Shown: positions 34,243-44,065, counted from the stretch's first letter. The stretch: DNA of 64,000 bases from Micavibrio aeruginosavorus EPB (GCF_000348745.1 NC_020812.1:1869444-1933443), one strand, 5' to 3'. Program-made: numbers and translations. The notes: generated by a model not told the origin, from the letters alone.

Positions 34243-35064
34243 ATGTCTGACCGTTTGTCGCTGACAAGCTCTTTCAACACCACCTTGCTTCCCCTGATGG
34301 ACGAAGACATGGTCTGTGCGGCATGGAACAAGGCCCTCAAGACCCAAGACCACATCGCCATGTGCGGATTGATGCAACAAGGCCTGCCCGCGGACCACCC
34401 GATTGACCCGCTGGGCGGCACGGCCTTGCGGTATCTGATTCACCTGGACCCCAAAAGTGACATGCATGCCGGAACGATTGACCGGGCAGCCAAAAACCTG
34501 ATCCGCTACGGGGCCGATTTGTTATCACCGGATTATTGCGGGTTGCTGCCTGCCGATTATGCGTTGTGCAGCGACAACCAGCCGCTGGCCCACACCGTGA
34601 CCCTGCTCACCCTGCATCAGCAGATGAGACGTGGCATGCAACTGTTCTATCCCGCAATTGACCGCCTGTTTGCCATCCTGCCGGAGCGGGGGGGACAACG
34701 GCTGGATGCCTGGAATAATCTGCGTGAAAATCTGGATATGGTCACCGATTACATCAACGCCGCATTCAGCAGCGAAGATTTTGAACCGTGGCTGTTACAG
34801 ATGAATGCCAAAGATTACAATTACTGGCAGGACCCGGTGCAGGATAAGAAACTGGCCCAGCTGCCAGCCCCGACCGCACACATGGAAGATTTATTCGAAA
34901 AATTTAGCTTTATGCGCAACAATCTCAATTTGCGCGGCACGTTTTCGCAATATACGAAAACCCATGATTTAAATGCAGAATTCAACGCCGCCCTGGCCGC
35001 GGAACAGGACCTGCGCCACGCGGAATATGACCGGGCAAAGAAATATCCACGCCCCCGCCCGTAA
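34243..35064 (+). CDS. Hypothetical protein with ankyrin-like helical repeats
   Basis: A protein of 273 residues, soluble and mostly helical. Residues 30-110 contain two degenerate ankyrin-like units (IAMCGLMQQGLPADHPIDPLG with TALRYLIHLD, then AKNLIRYGADLLSPDYCG with LPADYALCS). The remainder has a long helical part with no known domain and a basic Pro-rich end. GGAGCAGGAGCAG precedes the ATG. A protein-interaction role is possible; the function is unknown. Confidence 0.7.
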   Translation: MSDRLSLTSSFNTTLLPLMDEDMVCAAWNKALKTQDHIAMCGLMQQGLPADHPIDPLGGTALRYLIHLDPKSDMHAGTIDRAAKNLIRYGADLLSPDYCGLLPADYALCSDNQPLAHTVTLLTLHQQMRRGMQLFYPAIDRLFAILPERGGQRLDAWNNLRENLDMVTDYINAAFSSEDFEPWLLQMNAKDYNYWQDPVQDKKLAQLPAPTAHMEDLFEKFSFMRNNLNLRGTFSQYTKTHDLNAEFNAALAAEQDLRHAEYDRAKKYPRPRP

Positions 35065-35135
35065 CATCCGCCATATCCTGAACCCCTGTAATTTTTCTGT
35101 AAGATTGATCCCGTACAGTCATATCCATGGGACAG

Positions 35136-35163
35136 CTTGACGTTTCACACCAAGTGCCTAGAT
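35136..35163 (+). promoter_or_regulatory. Candidate heat-shock (RpoH) promoter of hsp20
   Basis: CTTGAC at 35136-35141 and CCTAGAT at 35157-35163, with 17 bases between CTTG and CCTA, match the alphaproteobacterial sigma-32 pattern (CTTG-N17/18-CYTATNT). It leaves a leader of about 120 bases before hsp20. Confidence 0.55.
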
Positions 35164-35288
35164 GACTCTTATCGGGTGGTGTGCAGGCCAGCCGTGTCGC
35201 GTAAAGCGTGTGGGGGTCCGTTGAAAGTGGCGACCCGTTCCAGCCTGCGTAAACAAGTAATGGAAAAAACACACGTAGGAGGCCCACA

Positions 35289-35795
35289 ATGGCGTTCTCA
35301 AATCTTGTACCATTTCAACGTAAGACGCTGACATCCGATCATCCGGGCCTGCGCGGATGGGAAGAATTCAGCCGCGAAGTTGACAAATTATTCGACAGTT
35401 TTTTCAGCGATGGTTTTGACCGCACGGTATCGCCCACATCCGCCATGACGGGTGGGACGCTGGGCCTGAATATCGACATCAGCGAAACCGACGCTGCCTA
35501 TATCATTGCCGCCGACCTGCCCGGCGTCGACCGCAAGGATGTGGACATCACGCTGGAAGACGGATTGTTAACCCTGTCCGGACAGAAGGCGATTGAATCG
35601 GAAACGGAAGGCAAGACCTTCCACAGGATTGAACGCCGTTACGGCAGTTTCAAACGCCTTCTGCAACTGCCCGACGATGCCGATGAAAATGCGGTCGAAG
35701 CCACGATGAAAGATGGCGTGTTGACCGTCAGCATCGGACGCAACAAAGCCGCGCGCCCGGAAACGAAAAAAATCGCCATCAAGGACGTGCAGTAA
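35289..35795 (+). CDS. Small heat-shock protein (Hsp20/alpha-crystallin)
   Basis: ATP-independent holdase of 168 residues. The alpha-crystallin domain (about 55-150) has IDISETDAAYIIAADLPGV, VDITLEDGLLTLSG and RRYGSFKRLLQLPDDAD, and the C-terminal IAI (IxI) oligomerisation motif is present. TAGGAGG precedes the ATG. The heat-shock-type promoter and long leader suggest control by RpoH and perhaps by leader structure. Confidence 0.95.
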   Translation: MAFSNLVPFQRKTLTSDHPGLRGWEEFSREVDKLFDSFFSDGFDRTVSPTSAMTGGTLGLNIDISETDAAYIIAADLPGVDRKDVDITLEDGLLTLSGQKAIESETEGKTFHRIERRYGSFKRLLQLPDDADENAVEATMKDGVLTVSIGRNKAARPETKKIAIKDVQ

Positions 35796-35823
35796 AGCAC
35801 CGTTGCAAAAACGACAAATGAAT

Positions 35824-35862
35824 ACCCCCGGTGCGTGAATCCACACCGGGGGTCAATTTTTT
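35824..35862 (+). terminator. Intrinsic terminator after hsp20
   Basis: ACCCCCGGTG (35824-35833) pairs with CACCGGGGGT (35844-35853), ten-base loop, followed by TCAATTTTTT. Confidence 0.85.
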
Positions 35863-35877
35863 GTAATGATGGGATGA

Positions 35878-37695
35878 TTAAGCGGTTTTCTTTTCCGCCG
35901 TTTCAACCTTCACCGGCATCACGACCTTCAAATGCAGGTCGCGCAATTGTTCCGGGGTCGGATCGGACGGCGCTTGCATCATCTGGTCTTCATACGCACC
36001 GTTCATGACGAAGGCATACACTTCGCGCAGGTTCGGTTCGTTGGCCAGCAACATCACAATCCGGTCGATCCCGAAGGCACAACCACCGTGCGGCGGCGCG
36101 CCGTAACGGAAGGCGTTCAGCATACCGCCGAATTTCTTCTCCAGCACGTCTTTGCCGTATCCGGCAATGGCGAAGGCCTTTTCCATGATCTCGGCCTTGT
36201 GGTTCCGGATACCGCCGGATGCCAATTCAAAACCGTTGCACACGCAATCATACTGGTTCGCCAGAATATCCAGCGGGTTTTTGGTTTCCAGCGAGTCCAT
36301 TCCACCTTGCGGCATCGAGAACGGGTTGTGCGAGAAATCAACCGTGCCGGATTTTTCGTCCATTTCGTACATCGGGAAATCGACGACCCAGCAGAATTTG
36401 TAAACGCCCTTCTCGCGCACACCCATATCATCACAGATACGGTCACGCGCCTTGCCGGCAAATTTCGCGGCCTTTTCCGGCAGATCGCACGCAAAGAAAA
36501 TCGCATCGCCATCCTGCAGGCCCGCAATGTTTTTCAACACGGCCAAAGCCTCAGCCGGAACGAATTTCGCGATCGGACCTTTGCCCTCGCCACCTTCAAT
36601 CTGGATATAGCCCAGACCTGCGGCACCTTCGCCACGGGCCCAGTCGTTCAACTTGTCAAAGAAGCTACGCGGCTGTCCGGCAACGCCCGGGGCGCGAATG
36701 GCTTTCACCACGCCACCTTTGGCCAGAACACCCTTGAACGCGTTGAACGTCACGTCTTCGCGTGCGAACACTTCGGTCACATCAACGATGATCAGCGGGT
36801 TGCGCAGGTCCGGCTTGTCCGAACCATATTTCGACATGGCATCGGCATAGGTCAGGTTCGGCAACCATTCAACGCGATGGTCGGTTCCGGTCCAGTTCGC
36901 GAAATCCTTGAACACGCCATCAATCACCGGCGTCATGGTGGCGAAAATTTCTTCCTGGGTCACGAATGCCATTTCAACGTCGAGCTGATAAAACTCGGCC
37001 AGGCGGTCGGCGCGGCCATCTTCGTCACGGAAGCACGGTGCGATTTGGAAGTAACGATCAAAGCCGGACACCATCAGCAATTGCTTGAATTGCTGCGGGG
37101 CCTGCGGCAGGGCGTAGAATTTGCCCGGGTGCAGACGGGACGGCACCAGATAGTCACGCGCCCCTTCCGGGCTGGATGCAGTCAGGATCGGTGTGTTAAA
37201 TTCCTGGAACCCCTGATCCCACATGCGGCGACGCATGGATGCGATCACGTTGTTACGCAGGCGGATGCGGCTGTGCATGCCTTCGCGGCGCAGATCGAGG
37301 AACCGGTACTTCAAACGGATATCTTCGCCCGCGTTATCTTCGTCCGCGACCTGCAACGGCAGAACATCGGCGGCGGATTGCAGGATGGCGTTGTCGATAT
37401 ACACTTCGATATCACCCGTGGTCATTTTGGCGTTTTCGGTGCCCGGGTGGCGGGCCTTCACCCGGCCCTCGATCGTGATGACGGATTCAGGACGCCATTT
37501 TTCGATTTCCTGCAATTGCGGGCTGTCCTGGTCCACCACGCATTGGGTCAGGCCCGTCGTATCGCGCAGATCAATGAACAGCACGCCACCATGGTCGCGT
37601 TTGCGATGGATCCAGCCGGACAGTTTCACCGTCTGGCCCTCATCCTTTTTCGTCAGTTGGCCGCATTTGTGGGTGCGATAGGCGTGCATGGTCAT
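35878..37695 (-). CDS. aspS: Aspartate--tRNA ligase
   Basis: Charges tRNA-Asp (possibly tRNA-Asn too, as in bacteria lacking AsnRS). 605 residues, the bacterial type: OB-fold anticodon domain ([22 protein letters not shown]), class II motif 2 ([18 protein letters not shown]), a GAD insertion domain (about 280-420) and motif 3 ([14 protein letters not shown]). The ATG at 37695 or the one two codons later could be used. It converges on hsp20 across a terminator. Confidence 0.97.
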   Translation of the reverse strand: MTMHAYRTHKCGQLTKKDEGQTVKLSGWIHRKRDHGGVLFIDLRDTTGLTQCVVDQDSPQLQEIEKWRPESVITIEGRVKARHPGTENAKMTTGDIEVYIDNAILQSAADVLPLQVADEDNAGEDIRLKYRFLDLRREGMHSRIRLRNNVIASMRRRMWDQGFQEFNTPILTASSPEGARDYLVPSRLHPGKFYALPQAPQQFKQLLMVSGFDRYFQIAPCFRDEDGRADRLAEFYQLDVEMAFVTQEEIFATMTPVIDGVFKDFANWTGTDHRVEWLPNLTYADAMSKYGSDKPDLRNPLIIVDVTEVFAREDVTFNAFKGVLAKGGVVKAIRAPGVAGQPRSFFDKLNDWARGEGAAGLGYIQIEGGEGKGPIAKFVPAEALAVLKNIAGLQDGDAIFFACDLPEKAAKFAGKARDRICDDMGVREKGVYKFCWVVDFPMYEMDEKSGTVDFSHNPFSMPQGGMDSLETKNPLDILANQYDCVCNGFELASGGIRNHKAEIMEKAFAIAGYGKDVLEKKFGGMLNAFRYGAPPHGGCAFGIDRIVMLLANEPNLREVYAFVMNGAYEDQMMQAPSDPTPEQLRDLHLKVVMPVKVETAEKKTA

Positions 37696-37818
37696 AAAAC
37701 CCCGTCAAAAGTGAAGAAATACAGGGGCGGACAATAGCCCTAAGCCCCCGAAAATTCAAGAAACAATGGGGTTTCCACCCCCGAAAGAGGCAGAAAAAGC
37801 GTGACAAACCCTATCCCC

Positions 37819-37847
37819 TTGGCTAAAAGCACAATTATTCATAATCA
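37819..37847 (+). promoter_or_regulatory. Candidate promoter for the gene at 37876
   Basis: TTGGCT (37819-37824) and TAATCA (37842-37847), 17 bases apart, in an AT-rich stretch just before the gene. Confidence 0.4.
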
Positions 37848-37875
37848 ATTACAATAAAAGATCAGGGATCGCGTT

Positions 37876-38451
37876 ATGTTGAGTGATAATTTTAAGCAGC
37901 TTCTGGACATTCAGGAAGAGCGCCTGGGCGTCATCCGGGCCGATTGCGCCCCGTTCGCCGGGGATCAGGACAATGCCCAGCAAGTCCACCAACGCATCGT
38001 GGATGACATCGACCAGATTATCGACCTCACGCGCGCCTTCCGCGCCGCCAACCCGTCGACCACACAGGACAAACAGGCCGCCCTGCAAACCTATGGCCAA
38101 TCTTCGAAAATCAGCATGGAGCTGTCGGGCTTCATCTTTCAAAACAGCCATTGTTCCGGGGCGTTCCGCCACGCTGCCCTGCAAAAGCATGGGGCGCTGG
38201 TGCATGTCATTGCCCGGGAACAGGTCACCACATGCGTCAATATGGGCTGGACCCTGATTGAGGACATTCTGGCCGCGTCACGGAAACGGACATCGGATAT
38301 CGGCCCGGTTGTTGCCGGAGCCGACACCCCCTATGTCCCCGCCCCGATGGATCAGGCCGCGCTCGACCGCACCAGCCTGTATAGCCAGGACGGGAATATT
38401 TACACCCTGCGCCCCCGGAATCAGGACAAGAAGGGTCCAACCCCGGAATAA
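37876..38451 (+). CDS. Hypothetical helical protein
   Basis: A protein of 191 residues, no signal peptide or membrane helix. The first 140 residues look all-helical with His/Gln-rich segments (DNAQQVHQRIVDDIDQIIDL, HGALVHVIAREQVTTC) and two or three cysteines; the last 50 are Pro/Asp-rich and probably disordered. I recognise no family. It stands alone between aspS and rnd and has its own candidate promoter. Confidence 0.65.
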   Translation: MLSDNFKQLLDIQEERLGVIRADCAPFAGDQDNAQQVHQRIVDDIDQIIDLTRAFRAANPSTTQDKQAALQTYGQSSKISMELSGFIFQNSHCSGAFRHAALQKHGALVHVIAREQVTTCVNMGWTLIEDILAASRKRTSDIGPVVAGADTPYVPAPMDQAALDRTSLYSQDGNIYTLRPRNQDKKGPTPE

Positions 38452-38540
38452 CGGCCCCATCAATCAACGGGTTGGCTCTGGACCATCAGGCGGGCATCTG
38501 CCAATATGGTCCGGCCCTTCACATTATTACCATAAAACAC

Positions 38541-39698
38541 ATGACCATTATTTCCGCCACCGATGAATTGAAAACGCTGTGCCACGATCTGGCGCACCAC
38601 CCATTCATCACGGTCGATACGGAATTTCTGCGCGATAAAACATACTTCCCGGTTTTGTGCCTGATTCAGGTGGCGTCACCCGATGGGCAACCCTATGCCA
38701 TCGACCCGCTGGCCGAGGGCATCGACCTGACACCGCTTTATGAATTGATGATGAACCGCGCCGTGTTGAAAGTGTTCCACGCCGCGCGGCAGGATTTGGA
38801 AATTTTCTTCAATATGATGGGGTCCATCCCCACCCCGGTGTTCGACACCCAGGTCGCAGCCATGGTGTGCGGCTTCGGGGACCAGATTGGGTATTTGAAT
38901 TTGGTGCAGGAAATCTGTCACCAAAAACTGGACAAGGGCGCGCAGTTCACGGACTGGTCCCGCCGCCCGTTGTCGGACAAGCAATTGAAATACGCGCTGG
39001 ATGACGTGACATGGTTGCGCGATGTATATCGCAAGCTGGATCACGATTTGAAAAAGCGCGATCGCACCAGTTGGGTCAACGAGGAAATGAACATCCTGAC
39101 CGACCCGGCCACCTATACCAACCCACCGGATACGGCGTGGAAGCGCATTAAACTGCGCACCGAAAAACCAAAAGCCTTGGCCGTATTGAAAGAAGTATCC
39201 GCATGGCGCGAACGCGAAGCCCAACGCCGCAACGTTCCGCGGGGCCGCATCCTGCGCGATGAAACGCTGGCCGATCTGGCCGTGCATGCACCGCGCACGC
39301 CGGATGAATTGAAACATATCCGCAATATCGGCGAAGATGTCGCACGCGGCAAATTAGGCAAGGCGATTTTGGATGCGGTTGAAGCAGGGCTGGCTCTGCC
39401 TAAGGAACTGGTCCCGGTGATTGAGAAGAAAAAGCCGCTGCCCATGTCGATGGTCCCTGTGGTGGAGATGATGAAGCTTCTCCTGCGCATCGTCGCCGCC
39501 GAAAACGAAGTGGCGGCACGATTGATTGCCGATCCGGACGAATTGGAAGCCATCGCCCGCGATGACGACGCCGATGTCGCCCCGATGAAGGGCTGGCGGT
39601 TTGAAGTGTTTGGGCGCGAGGCCCTCGCCCTGAAACACGGCAAGATCGCCCTGGGCGTTGACGGGCGGCAGGGCATTCGCCGGATTCCCGTGGGCTAA
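38541..39698 (+). CDS. rnd: Ribonuclease D
   Basis: 3'-5' exoribonuclease acting in tRNA maturation (385 residues). The DEDD nuclease domain starts with FITVDTEFLRDKTYFP and continues with KVFHAARQDLEIF and YALDDVTWLRDVYRKL. An HRDC domain follows (about 205-290). The ATG at 38541 is chosen since the exonuclease fold begins directly; the frame is open 23 codons upstream from a TTG. Confidence 0.95.
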   Translation: MTIISATDELKTLCHDLAHHPFITVDTEFLRDKTYFPVLCLIQVASPDGQPYAIDPLAEGIDLTPLYELMMNRAVLKVFHAARQDLEIFFNMMGSIPTPVFDTQVAAMVCGFGDQIGYLNLVQEICHQKLDKGAQFTDWSRRPLSDKQLKYALDDVTWLRDVYRKLDHDLKKRDRTSWVNEEMNILTDPATYTNPPDTAWKRIKLRTEKPKALAVLKEVSAWREREAQRRNVPRGRILRDETLADLAVHAPRTPDELKHIRNIGEDVARGKLGKAILDAVEAGLALPKELVPVIEKKKPLPMSMVPVVEMMKLLLRIVAAENEVAARLIADPDELEAIARDDDADVAPMKGWRFEVFGREALALKHGKIALGVDGRQGIRRIPVG

Positions 39699-39820
39699 CG
39701 CCACCCAAACGCCAGCCCCCTTCATTTTTCGCAACGCAACAAGCAATAGTTTTGCCCGCCTCCCGCTGTTTGGAGTACAGTCCCGCATCCTAAAAACATA
39801 AAGAATGCAGGGTGAAAATA

Positions 39821-40483
39821 ATGGGACAGTTTCAGGCCGTTTTGGTTGATATTGATGGCACCACAGCCGATTGCGAAAAACGCAACCGCGGTGTGCTGGA
39901 AGATGTGGCCGCCGCTCATGGCGGGAAGATCGAGCCGCAGGATTGGCTGATCCTGGCCGGCACCAACGACCATTTCATTCATGGCTGGCTGGCCCAGCAA
40001 TTCAAACAATTCAACATCGCCGCCGATGATTTCGTCATGGAAGTCAAAAAGGGCTACCTGCAACGCGCGTTCGAAGTTGTGGCCCGCGATGGCATGGTCG
40101 ATAATTTCAACCACATTATCCGCAACAAAATGCCGATTGCGGCCGTCACCAATTCCCCGACCGATATTGCCATGTCCAACATCACCGCGACCGGATGCCT
40201 GCCGTATATGCAGTTCGTCCTGACCGCCGATGATGTGAAGGCCGCGGGCCGCCCGATTAAACCGGCCCCCGACCCGTATTTGATGGGCGCGGAACGTCTG
40301 GGCGTGTCACCGTCCGAATGTATCGTTTTCGAAGACAGCAAAACCGGCGTCACCGCCGGGGTCGCCGCCGGATGCACCGTCATTCAAATTGTGGATGACC
40401 CGGCTTTTGCCGCGCCGAACGCGCATTATCACGCGTATAATGCACAGCAATTGCGGGCGATCTGCAAAAAACTGATTCCTTAA
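39821..40483 (+). CDS. HAD-superfamily phosphatase (beta-phosphoglucomutase-like)
   Basis: A protein of 220 residues. Motif I is VLVDIDGTTADC, with the nucleophile and acid/base aspartates; motif II is AAVTNSP; motifs III/IV are KPAPDPYLMGAERL and VFEDSKTGVTAG. The helical cap between motifs I and II fits the beta-PGM/phosphoglycolate subfamily. ATG 39821 is preferred because AGGGTG lies eight bases upstream; a GTG three codons earlier is in frame. It precedes the ROK kinase by 14 bases, suggesting shared sugar-phosphate metabolism. Confidence 0.9.
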   Translation: MGQFQAVLVDIDGTTADCEKRNRGVLEDVAAAHGGKIEPQDWLILAGTNDHFIHGWLAQQFKQFNIAADDFVMEVKKGYLQRAFEVVARDGMVDNFNHIIRNKMPIAAVTNSPTDIAMSNITATGCLPYMQFVLTADDVKAAGRPIKPAPDPYLMGAERLGVSPSECIVFEDSKTGVTAGVAAGCTVIQIVDDPAFAAPNAHYHAYNAQQLRAICKKLIP

Positions 40484-40497
40484 AACACACGGACGGC

Positions 40498-41511
40498 ATG
40501 ACCATGCGTATCGGCATCGACCTTGGCGGGACCAAGACGGAAATTATTTGCCTGGACAAAAACAACGGCAAAGAACTCTATCGCCAGCGCGTGCCCACGC
40601 AAAAGGGATCATACGAATCCACCATCACCACCATTCGCGGTCTGGTCGAACAGGCGGAATCAACATTGGGCCAGACCGGCACCGTCGGCGTGGGCATTCC
40701 GGGTACCGTGTCGCGCGATACGGGTCTGGTGAAAAACGCCAACAGCACATGGCTGATCGGCAAACCACTGGACAAGGATTTGTCCGATGCGTTGGGCCGC
40801 CCGATCCGCACCGAAAACGACGCCAATTGTCTGGCCGTATCCGAAGCCACCGACGGCGCGGGCGCGGGAAAATCCGTTGTCTTCGCCGTGATCATTGGCA
40901 CCGGATGTGGCGCGGGCATTGCGGTGGATGGGCGCGCCGTTCCCGGCATTAACGGCATCGGCGGCGAATGGGGGCACAACCCGTTGCCCTATCCAACCGT
41001 TCATAACCCTGATGCGCAATCATTGTTCGGCGCGTTCGAATCCGCACCGGGCGTCACCGATACATTGCACGGTTACTTCACCGATGATGTAAAACTGTCC
41101 GAATATCCCGGCCCGCTTTGTTATTGCGGGCGGCGCGGGTGTTTGGAGACATGGATTTCCGGGACCGGATTTAAAAACGATTATCACCGCGTTACAGGCG
41201 ACGCCCTGTCCACCCACGACATTATCGCCGCATCGAAAGCAAACGAACCCAAGGCCACCGCCGCCCTGCACCGTTATGCCGATCGCGTCGCGCGCGGGCT
41301 GGCCGGGGTGATCAATATTCTGGACCCCGATATCGTCGTCCTTGGCGGCGGGATGAGCAATGTCGATGCGTTGTACGATCTGCTGCCCAAAATCTGGGGT
41401 CGCTATATCTTTTCGGATCAGGTCAATACAGCCCTCGCCCCGGCCCGTCACGGCGATTCATCGGGCGTGCGCGGTGCGGCATGGTTGTGGTCGCGTGATG
41501 AGGCCGCGTAA
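40498..41511 (+). CDS. ROK-family sugar kinase (fructokinase-like)
   Basis: A protein of 337 residues. The ATP-binding signature is IGIDLGGTKTEI; the ROK sugar motif is GGEWGHNPLPYP with catalytic residues in ENDANCLA; zinc is bound by a CYCGRRGCLE cysteine cluster plus the GEWGH histidine. The insertion after the GEWGH motif and the overall order resemble manno(fructo)kinase Mak. The sugar is inferred. It follows the HAD gene closely and ends before two palindromic repeats. Confidence 0.9.
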   Translation: MTMRIGIDLGGTKTEIICLDKNNGKELYRQRVPTQKGSYESTITTIRGLVEQAESTLGQTGTVGVGIPGTVSRDTGLVKNANSTWLIGKPLDKDLSDALGRPIRTENDANCLAVSEATDGAGAGKSVVFAVIIGTGCGAGIAVDGRAVPGINGIGGEWGHNPLPYPTVHNPDAQSLFGAFESAPGVTDTLHGYFTDDVKLSEYPGPLCYCGRRGCLETWISGTGFKNDYHRVTGDALSTHDIIAASKANEPKATAALHRYADRVARGLAGVINILDPDIVVLGGGMSNVDALYDLLPKIWGRYIFSDQVNTALAPARHGDSSGVRGAAWLWSRDEAA

Positions 41512-41540
41512 TTCATATGAACGAAAACCAAAACATCGTC

Positions 41541-41572
41541 ACCCCGGAAAGGGCAACGCCCTTATCCGGGGT
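41541..41572. repeat. Palindromic repeat A downstream of the ROK gene
   Basis: ACCCCGGA (41541-41548) and TCCGGGGT (41565-41572) enclose AAGGGC/GCCCTT arms around an AAC loop, with one bulged base. It forms a pair with the element at 41601-41633 and resembles dispersed REP-type elements. Confidence 0.5.
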
Positions 41573-41600
41573 TTGTGCCGTGGAGCCCTCAATGGCAAAA

Positions 41601-41633
41601 ATCCCGGATAAACGCTGGCGCGTTTTCCGGGAT
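41601..41633. repeat. Palindromic repeat B downstream of the ROK gene
   Basis: ATCCCGG (41601-41607) and CCGGGAT (41627-41633) enclose AACGC/GCGTT around a TGGC loop. The CCCGGA/TCCGGG outer arm is shared with repeat A, 29 bases away. Confidence 0.5.
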
Positions 41634-41708
41634 GACGAGAAGACTTTATCGTGAAAACTATTGATCCTTAACCTTATCGGTTTATCCTTATAGGCAAGGA
41701 TCTTACCC

Positions 41709-42239
41709 ATGCGTCAACTTTACATTCTCCGCCATGCACAGGCTGCCTCCCCGCAAGGGGTGGATGACAAGCATCGCCCCCTGACCCGTCAGGGCTTAGC
41801 CGATGCGCGCGCGCTTGGCCAATTGATGGACCGGATGGAATATAAACCGGATTACATCCTCTGCTCCCCCGCACGGCGGACACGCCAGACCTTGGCCAAA
41901 ATTCAGGAAACGCTGGGACAGGAAACACCCGTTGGATATGCCAACGGCCTCTATTTCGCCACAACCGGGCAGCTTTACGACCACATCAAACGCGTGGATT
42001 CGAAATACCGCAATATCATGCTGGTGTCGCACAACCCGTCGGTCCACGGGCTGGCGCGGTTTTTAACCGGCCTGGGGCAACCGGATTTATTGATGCTGCT
42101 GGAATTGGATTACCGCGAATGCACGATGGCCGCGCTGGATTGCCCGATTGATTCATGGGCCAGCCTGTTGCCCGCGCAGTGTGATTTGAAAAATCTGCTG
42201 ATCCCCGGAAAAGATTTCCGCGGCGACGTTATCGACTAA
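41709..42239 (+). CDS. SixA-like phosphohistidine phosphatase
   Basis: Histidine phosphatase superfamily, 176 residues. The RHG motif is YILRHAQAA with the phospho-accepting histidine, a second arginine follows in CSPARRTRQT, and a later histidine in MLVSHNPSVHGLA. Size and order fit SixA, which dephosphorylates HPt domains. The TAA overlaps the stop of convergent hdaA (CTAA, 42236-42239). Two hybrid kinases with HPt domains occur in the window as possible substrates. Confidence 0.9.
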   Translation: MRQLYILRHAQAASPQGVDDKHRPLTRQGLADARALGQLMDRMEYKPDYILCSPARRTRQTLAKIQETLGQETPVGYANGLYFATTGQLYDHIKRVDSKYRNIMLVSHNPSVHGLARFLTGLGQPDLLMLLELDYRECTMAALDCPIDSWASLLPAQCDLKNLLIPGKDFRGDVID

Positions 42240-42934
42240 AATTCACCCTGCATCTGTGTCAACACATCACGCACCAGCGGAACGGAAATGGCCCGCTTCT
42301 GCGCCAGCGCCAACGCATCCGCCCGCGTGACCAGATCACGCGCCGCCGCAAAGGACCGTTCCATGCGCGGCAGCAAGTAGGTCATCACATCCTGCCCCAC
42401 CTGCAATTGACGATCGGCAAACATTTTCACCAAAACCGCCCCCAGCAAGGTTTCATCCGGCGCATGAATGGCCACGGCCGGGGCCGCGCGCAAGCGCGAC
42501 GCCAGATCCGCCACAGCAAAATCCAGCCGTGACGGCGGCACGCGGAAGGTCAGCAACAATGTATGCCCCTGTTCCCGCGCCATGTTGTACAGGTGGAACA
42601 AGGTCGTTTCACTGGCACGATCCCCAATCCACGGATCGACACCATCAATCACCAGATGGGCCCCGCGGGCAAACAATTCATCCGCCGGAATTTGGGCCAG
42701 ATCGGATGGCGCAATGGCCGCCGCATCCGTTTGATCCGCCCACACCGCGGCCAGATGCGATTTACCGCACGCCGCCGGCCCATGCAGAACAAGCGCCGGA
42801 GCCGGCCAGTCAGGCCAGCGATCAATCCACGCCACGGCATCTTCGTTGCTGGGCGCGATCAGGAAATCATCCCGCCCCTGGGCCGTACGGTGGCCCAGAT
42901 CGAATGTCAGTTGTTGTACGCTGGCATTACTCAC
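42236..42934 (-). CDS. hdaA: DnaA-related regulator HdaA (Hda family)
   Basis: Promotes hydrolysis of DnaA-ATP with the sliding clamp, limiting replication initiation. 232 residues: an N-terminal clamp-binding segment (QQLTFDLGH), then a compact AAA+ domain with a Walker A-like GPAACGKSHLAA and a DnaA-like sensor region (VPPSRLDFAVADLASRLRA). It lacks the DNA-binding domain IV. The start is GTG at 42934, overlapping the permease stop (GTGA). The permease-hdaA pairing recurs in alphaproteobacteria. Confidence 0.93.
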   Translation of the reverse strand: MSNASVQQLTFDLGHRTAQGRDDFLIAPSNEDAVAWIDRWPDWPAPALVLHGPAACGKSHLAAVWADQTDAAAIAPSDLAQIPADELFARGAHLVIDGVDPWIGDRASETTLFHLYNMAREQGHTLLLTFRVPPSRLDFAVADLASRLRAAPAVAIHAPDETLLGAVLVKMFADRQLQVGQDVMTYLLPRMERSFAAARDLVTRADALALAQKRAISVPLVRDVLTQMQGEF

Positions 42935-43983
42935 TGTTGTTGATCCCCGTCCTGGGGCTGATCAACGGGCGTATCATCCGATGATACCGATGGGGACGCG
43001 GCTTCCCCGTCTTTGTAATACAGGCTGGCCTTGTACTGGCGCACGGCAAAACGGGTCAGGACGCTGATAATCACCGCCACCGGAACCGCCAGCAACATGC
43101 CCACCAGCCCCAGCAAGGTTCCACCGGCCAGCAAGGCAAACAAAATCCACAACGGGTGCAGGCCCACAGCCTGCCCCATAATGCGCGGGGTGATGAAGTT
43201 GCCTTCGATAAACTGCCCCGTCAGGAAGATCGCGGCGATGATGCCGATATAGGACCAATCCCCGCCCGTCTGGAACCACGCGATCCCCAAACTGGTGACC
43301 AGACCGAAGGTCGAACCCACATACGGGATCACCGACAAAATGCCGGTCACCACACCGATCAAAAATCCGTAATTCAACCCCGCGATGGTCAAGGCCAGCG
43401 CATAGGCCATGCCCAGGATGAAGGAGACCGTCAATTGCCCGCGCACAAAGCCGCCCAGTTTGGTGTTCATATCGTGCAGCAAATCTTTAATCACGGTGTA
43501 ACTCCCCCGCGGGATCATGCCGTCGATCCAGCGTGTAATCGGTTCCCATTGAACCATCATGAAAAACGCGACCAGCGGCGTCAGGGCGCACAGCGCGATC
43601 ATACCGACCAAGGCCTGCCCGCCGCTCAGAATACCGCCAACCAGATCGCCGCCCACGCTGAACACACGGCCCAGCCATTTTTGCACCATATCCTGATAAG
43701 ACGACATATCGCCCGCGCCGAAGCGGGTTTGCAATGTTTCGAAATAGGGTTGCAACGCAACGCGCGCCTGTTCCGCATAGCCCGGCAAGGCTTGCGCCAA
43801 CTGCACCGCTTCGCGATAGGCAAACGGGATGATCAGGGCCAGAACCGTAATAACGATCACGAAGAATGACAGCAGAATAATCAACGCCGCCGCCGCACGC
43901 GGCATACCCGTGCGCGACAGACGCTGCATCACCGGGTCCAGAAGATAGGCAATGGCCAGACCGATCACAAACGGCACCAGCAC
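42931..43983 (-). CDS. AI-2E/PerM-family membrane transporter (5' end probably frameshifted)
   Basis: Polytopic permease of about 350 visible residues with the family's opening VPFVIGLAIAYLLDPVMQRL and closing motifs (GIVTGILSVIPYVGS-like segment, GNFITPRIMGQAVGLHPLW). The in-frame GTG at 43983 starts inside the usual first helix. Upstream, the missing N-terminus is split across two frames: an ATG at 44066 (TAATG overlap with the DUF2066 stop) gives MTLRAHMLFWTAMA, while the frame joining the main ORF reads AVLFLGLVWALGD. One missing base near 44020-44030 would restore a normal protein. It may be an assembly error or a broken gene. Confidence 0.85.
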   Translation of the reverse strand: MLVPFVIGLAIAYLLDPVMQRLSRTGMPRAAAALIILLSFFVIVITVLALIIPFAYREAVQLAQALPGYAEQARVALQPYFETLQTRFGAGDMSSYQDMVQKWLGRVFSVGGDLVGGILSGGQALVGMIALCALTPLVAFFMMVQWEPITRWIDGMIPRGSYTVIKDLLHDMNTKLGGFVRGQLTVSFILGMAYALALTIAGLNYGFLIGVVTGILSVIPYVGSTFGLVTSLGIAWFQTGGDWSYIGIIAAIFLTGQFIEGNFITPRIMGQAVGLHPLWILFALLAGGTLLGLVGMLLAVPVAVIISVLTRFAVRQYKASLYYKDGEAASPSVSSDDTPVDQPQDGDQQQ

Positions 43984-44065
43984 ATCACCCAGAGCCCAAA
44001 CCAGCCCCAGAAACAGGACCGCTCCGCCATGGCGGTCCAGAACAGCATATGCGCGCGCAGAGTCA

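Noticed and set aside
35932-37737. 601-codon open frame antisense to aspS
   Set aside because: Shadow of the GC-rich aspS codons; no recognisable domain.
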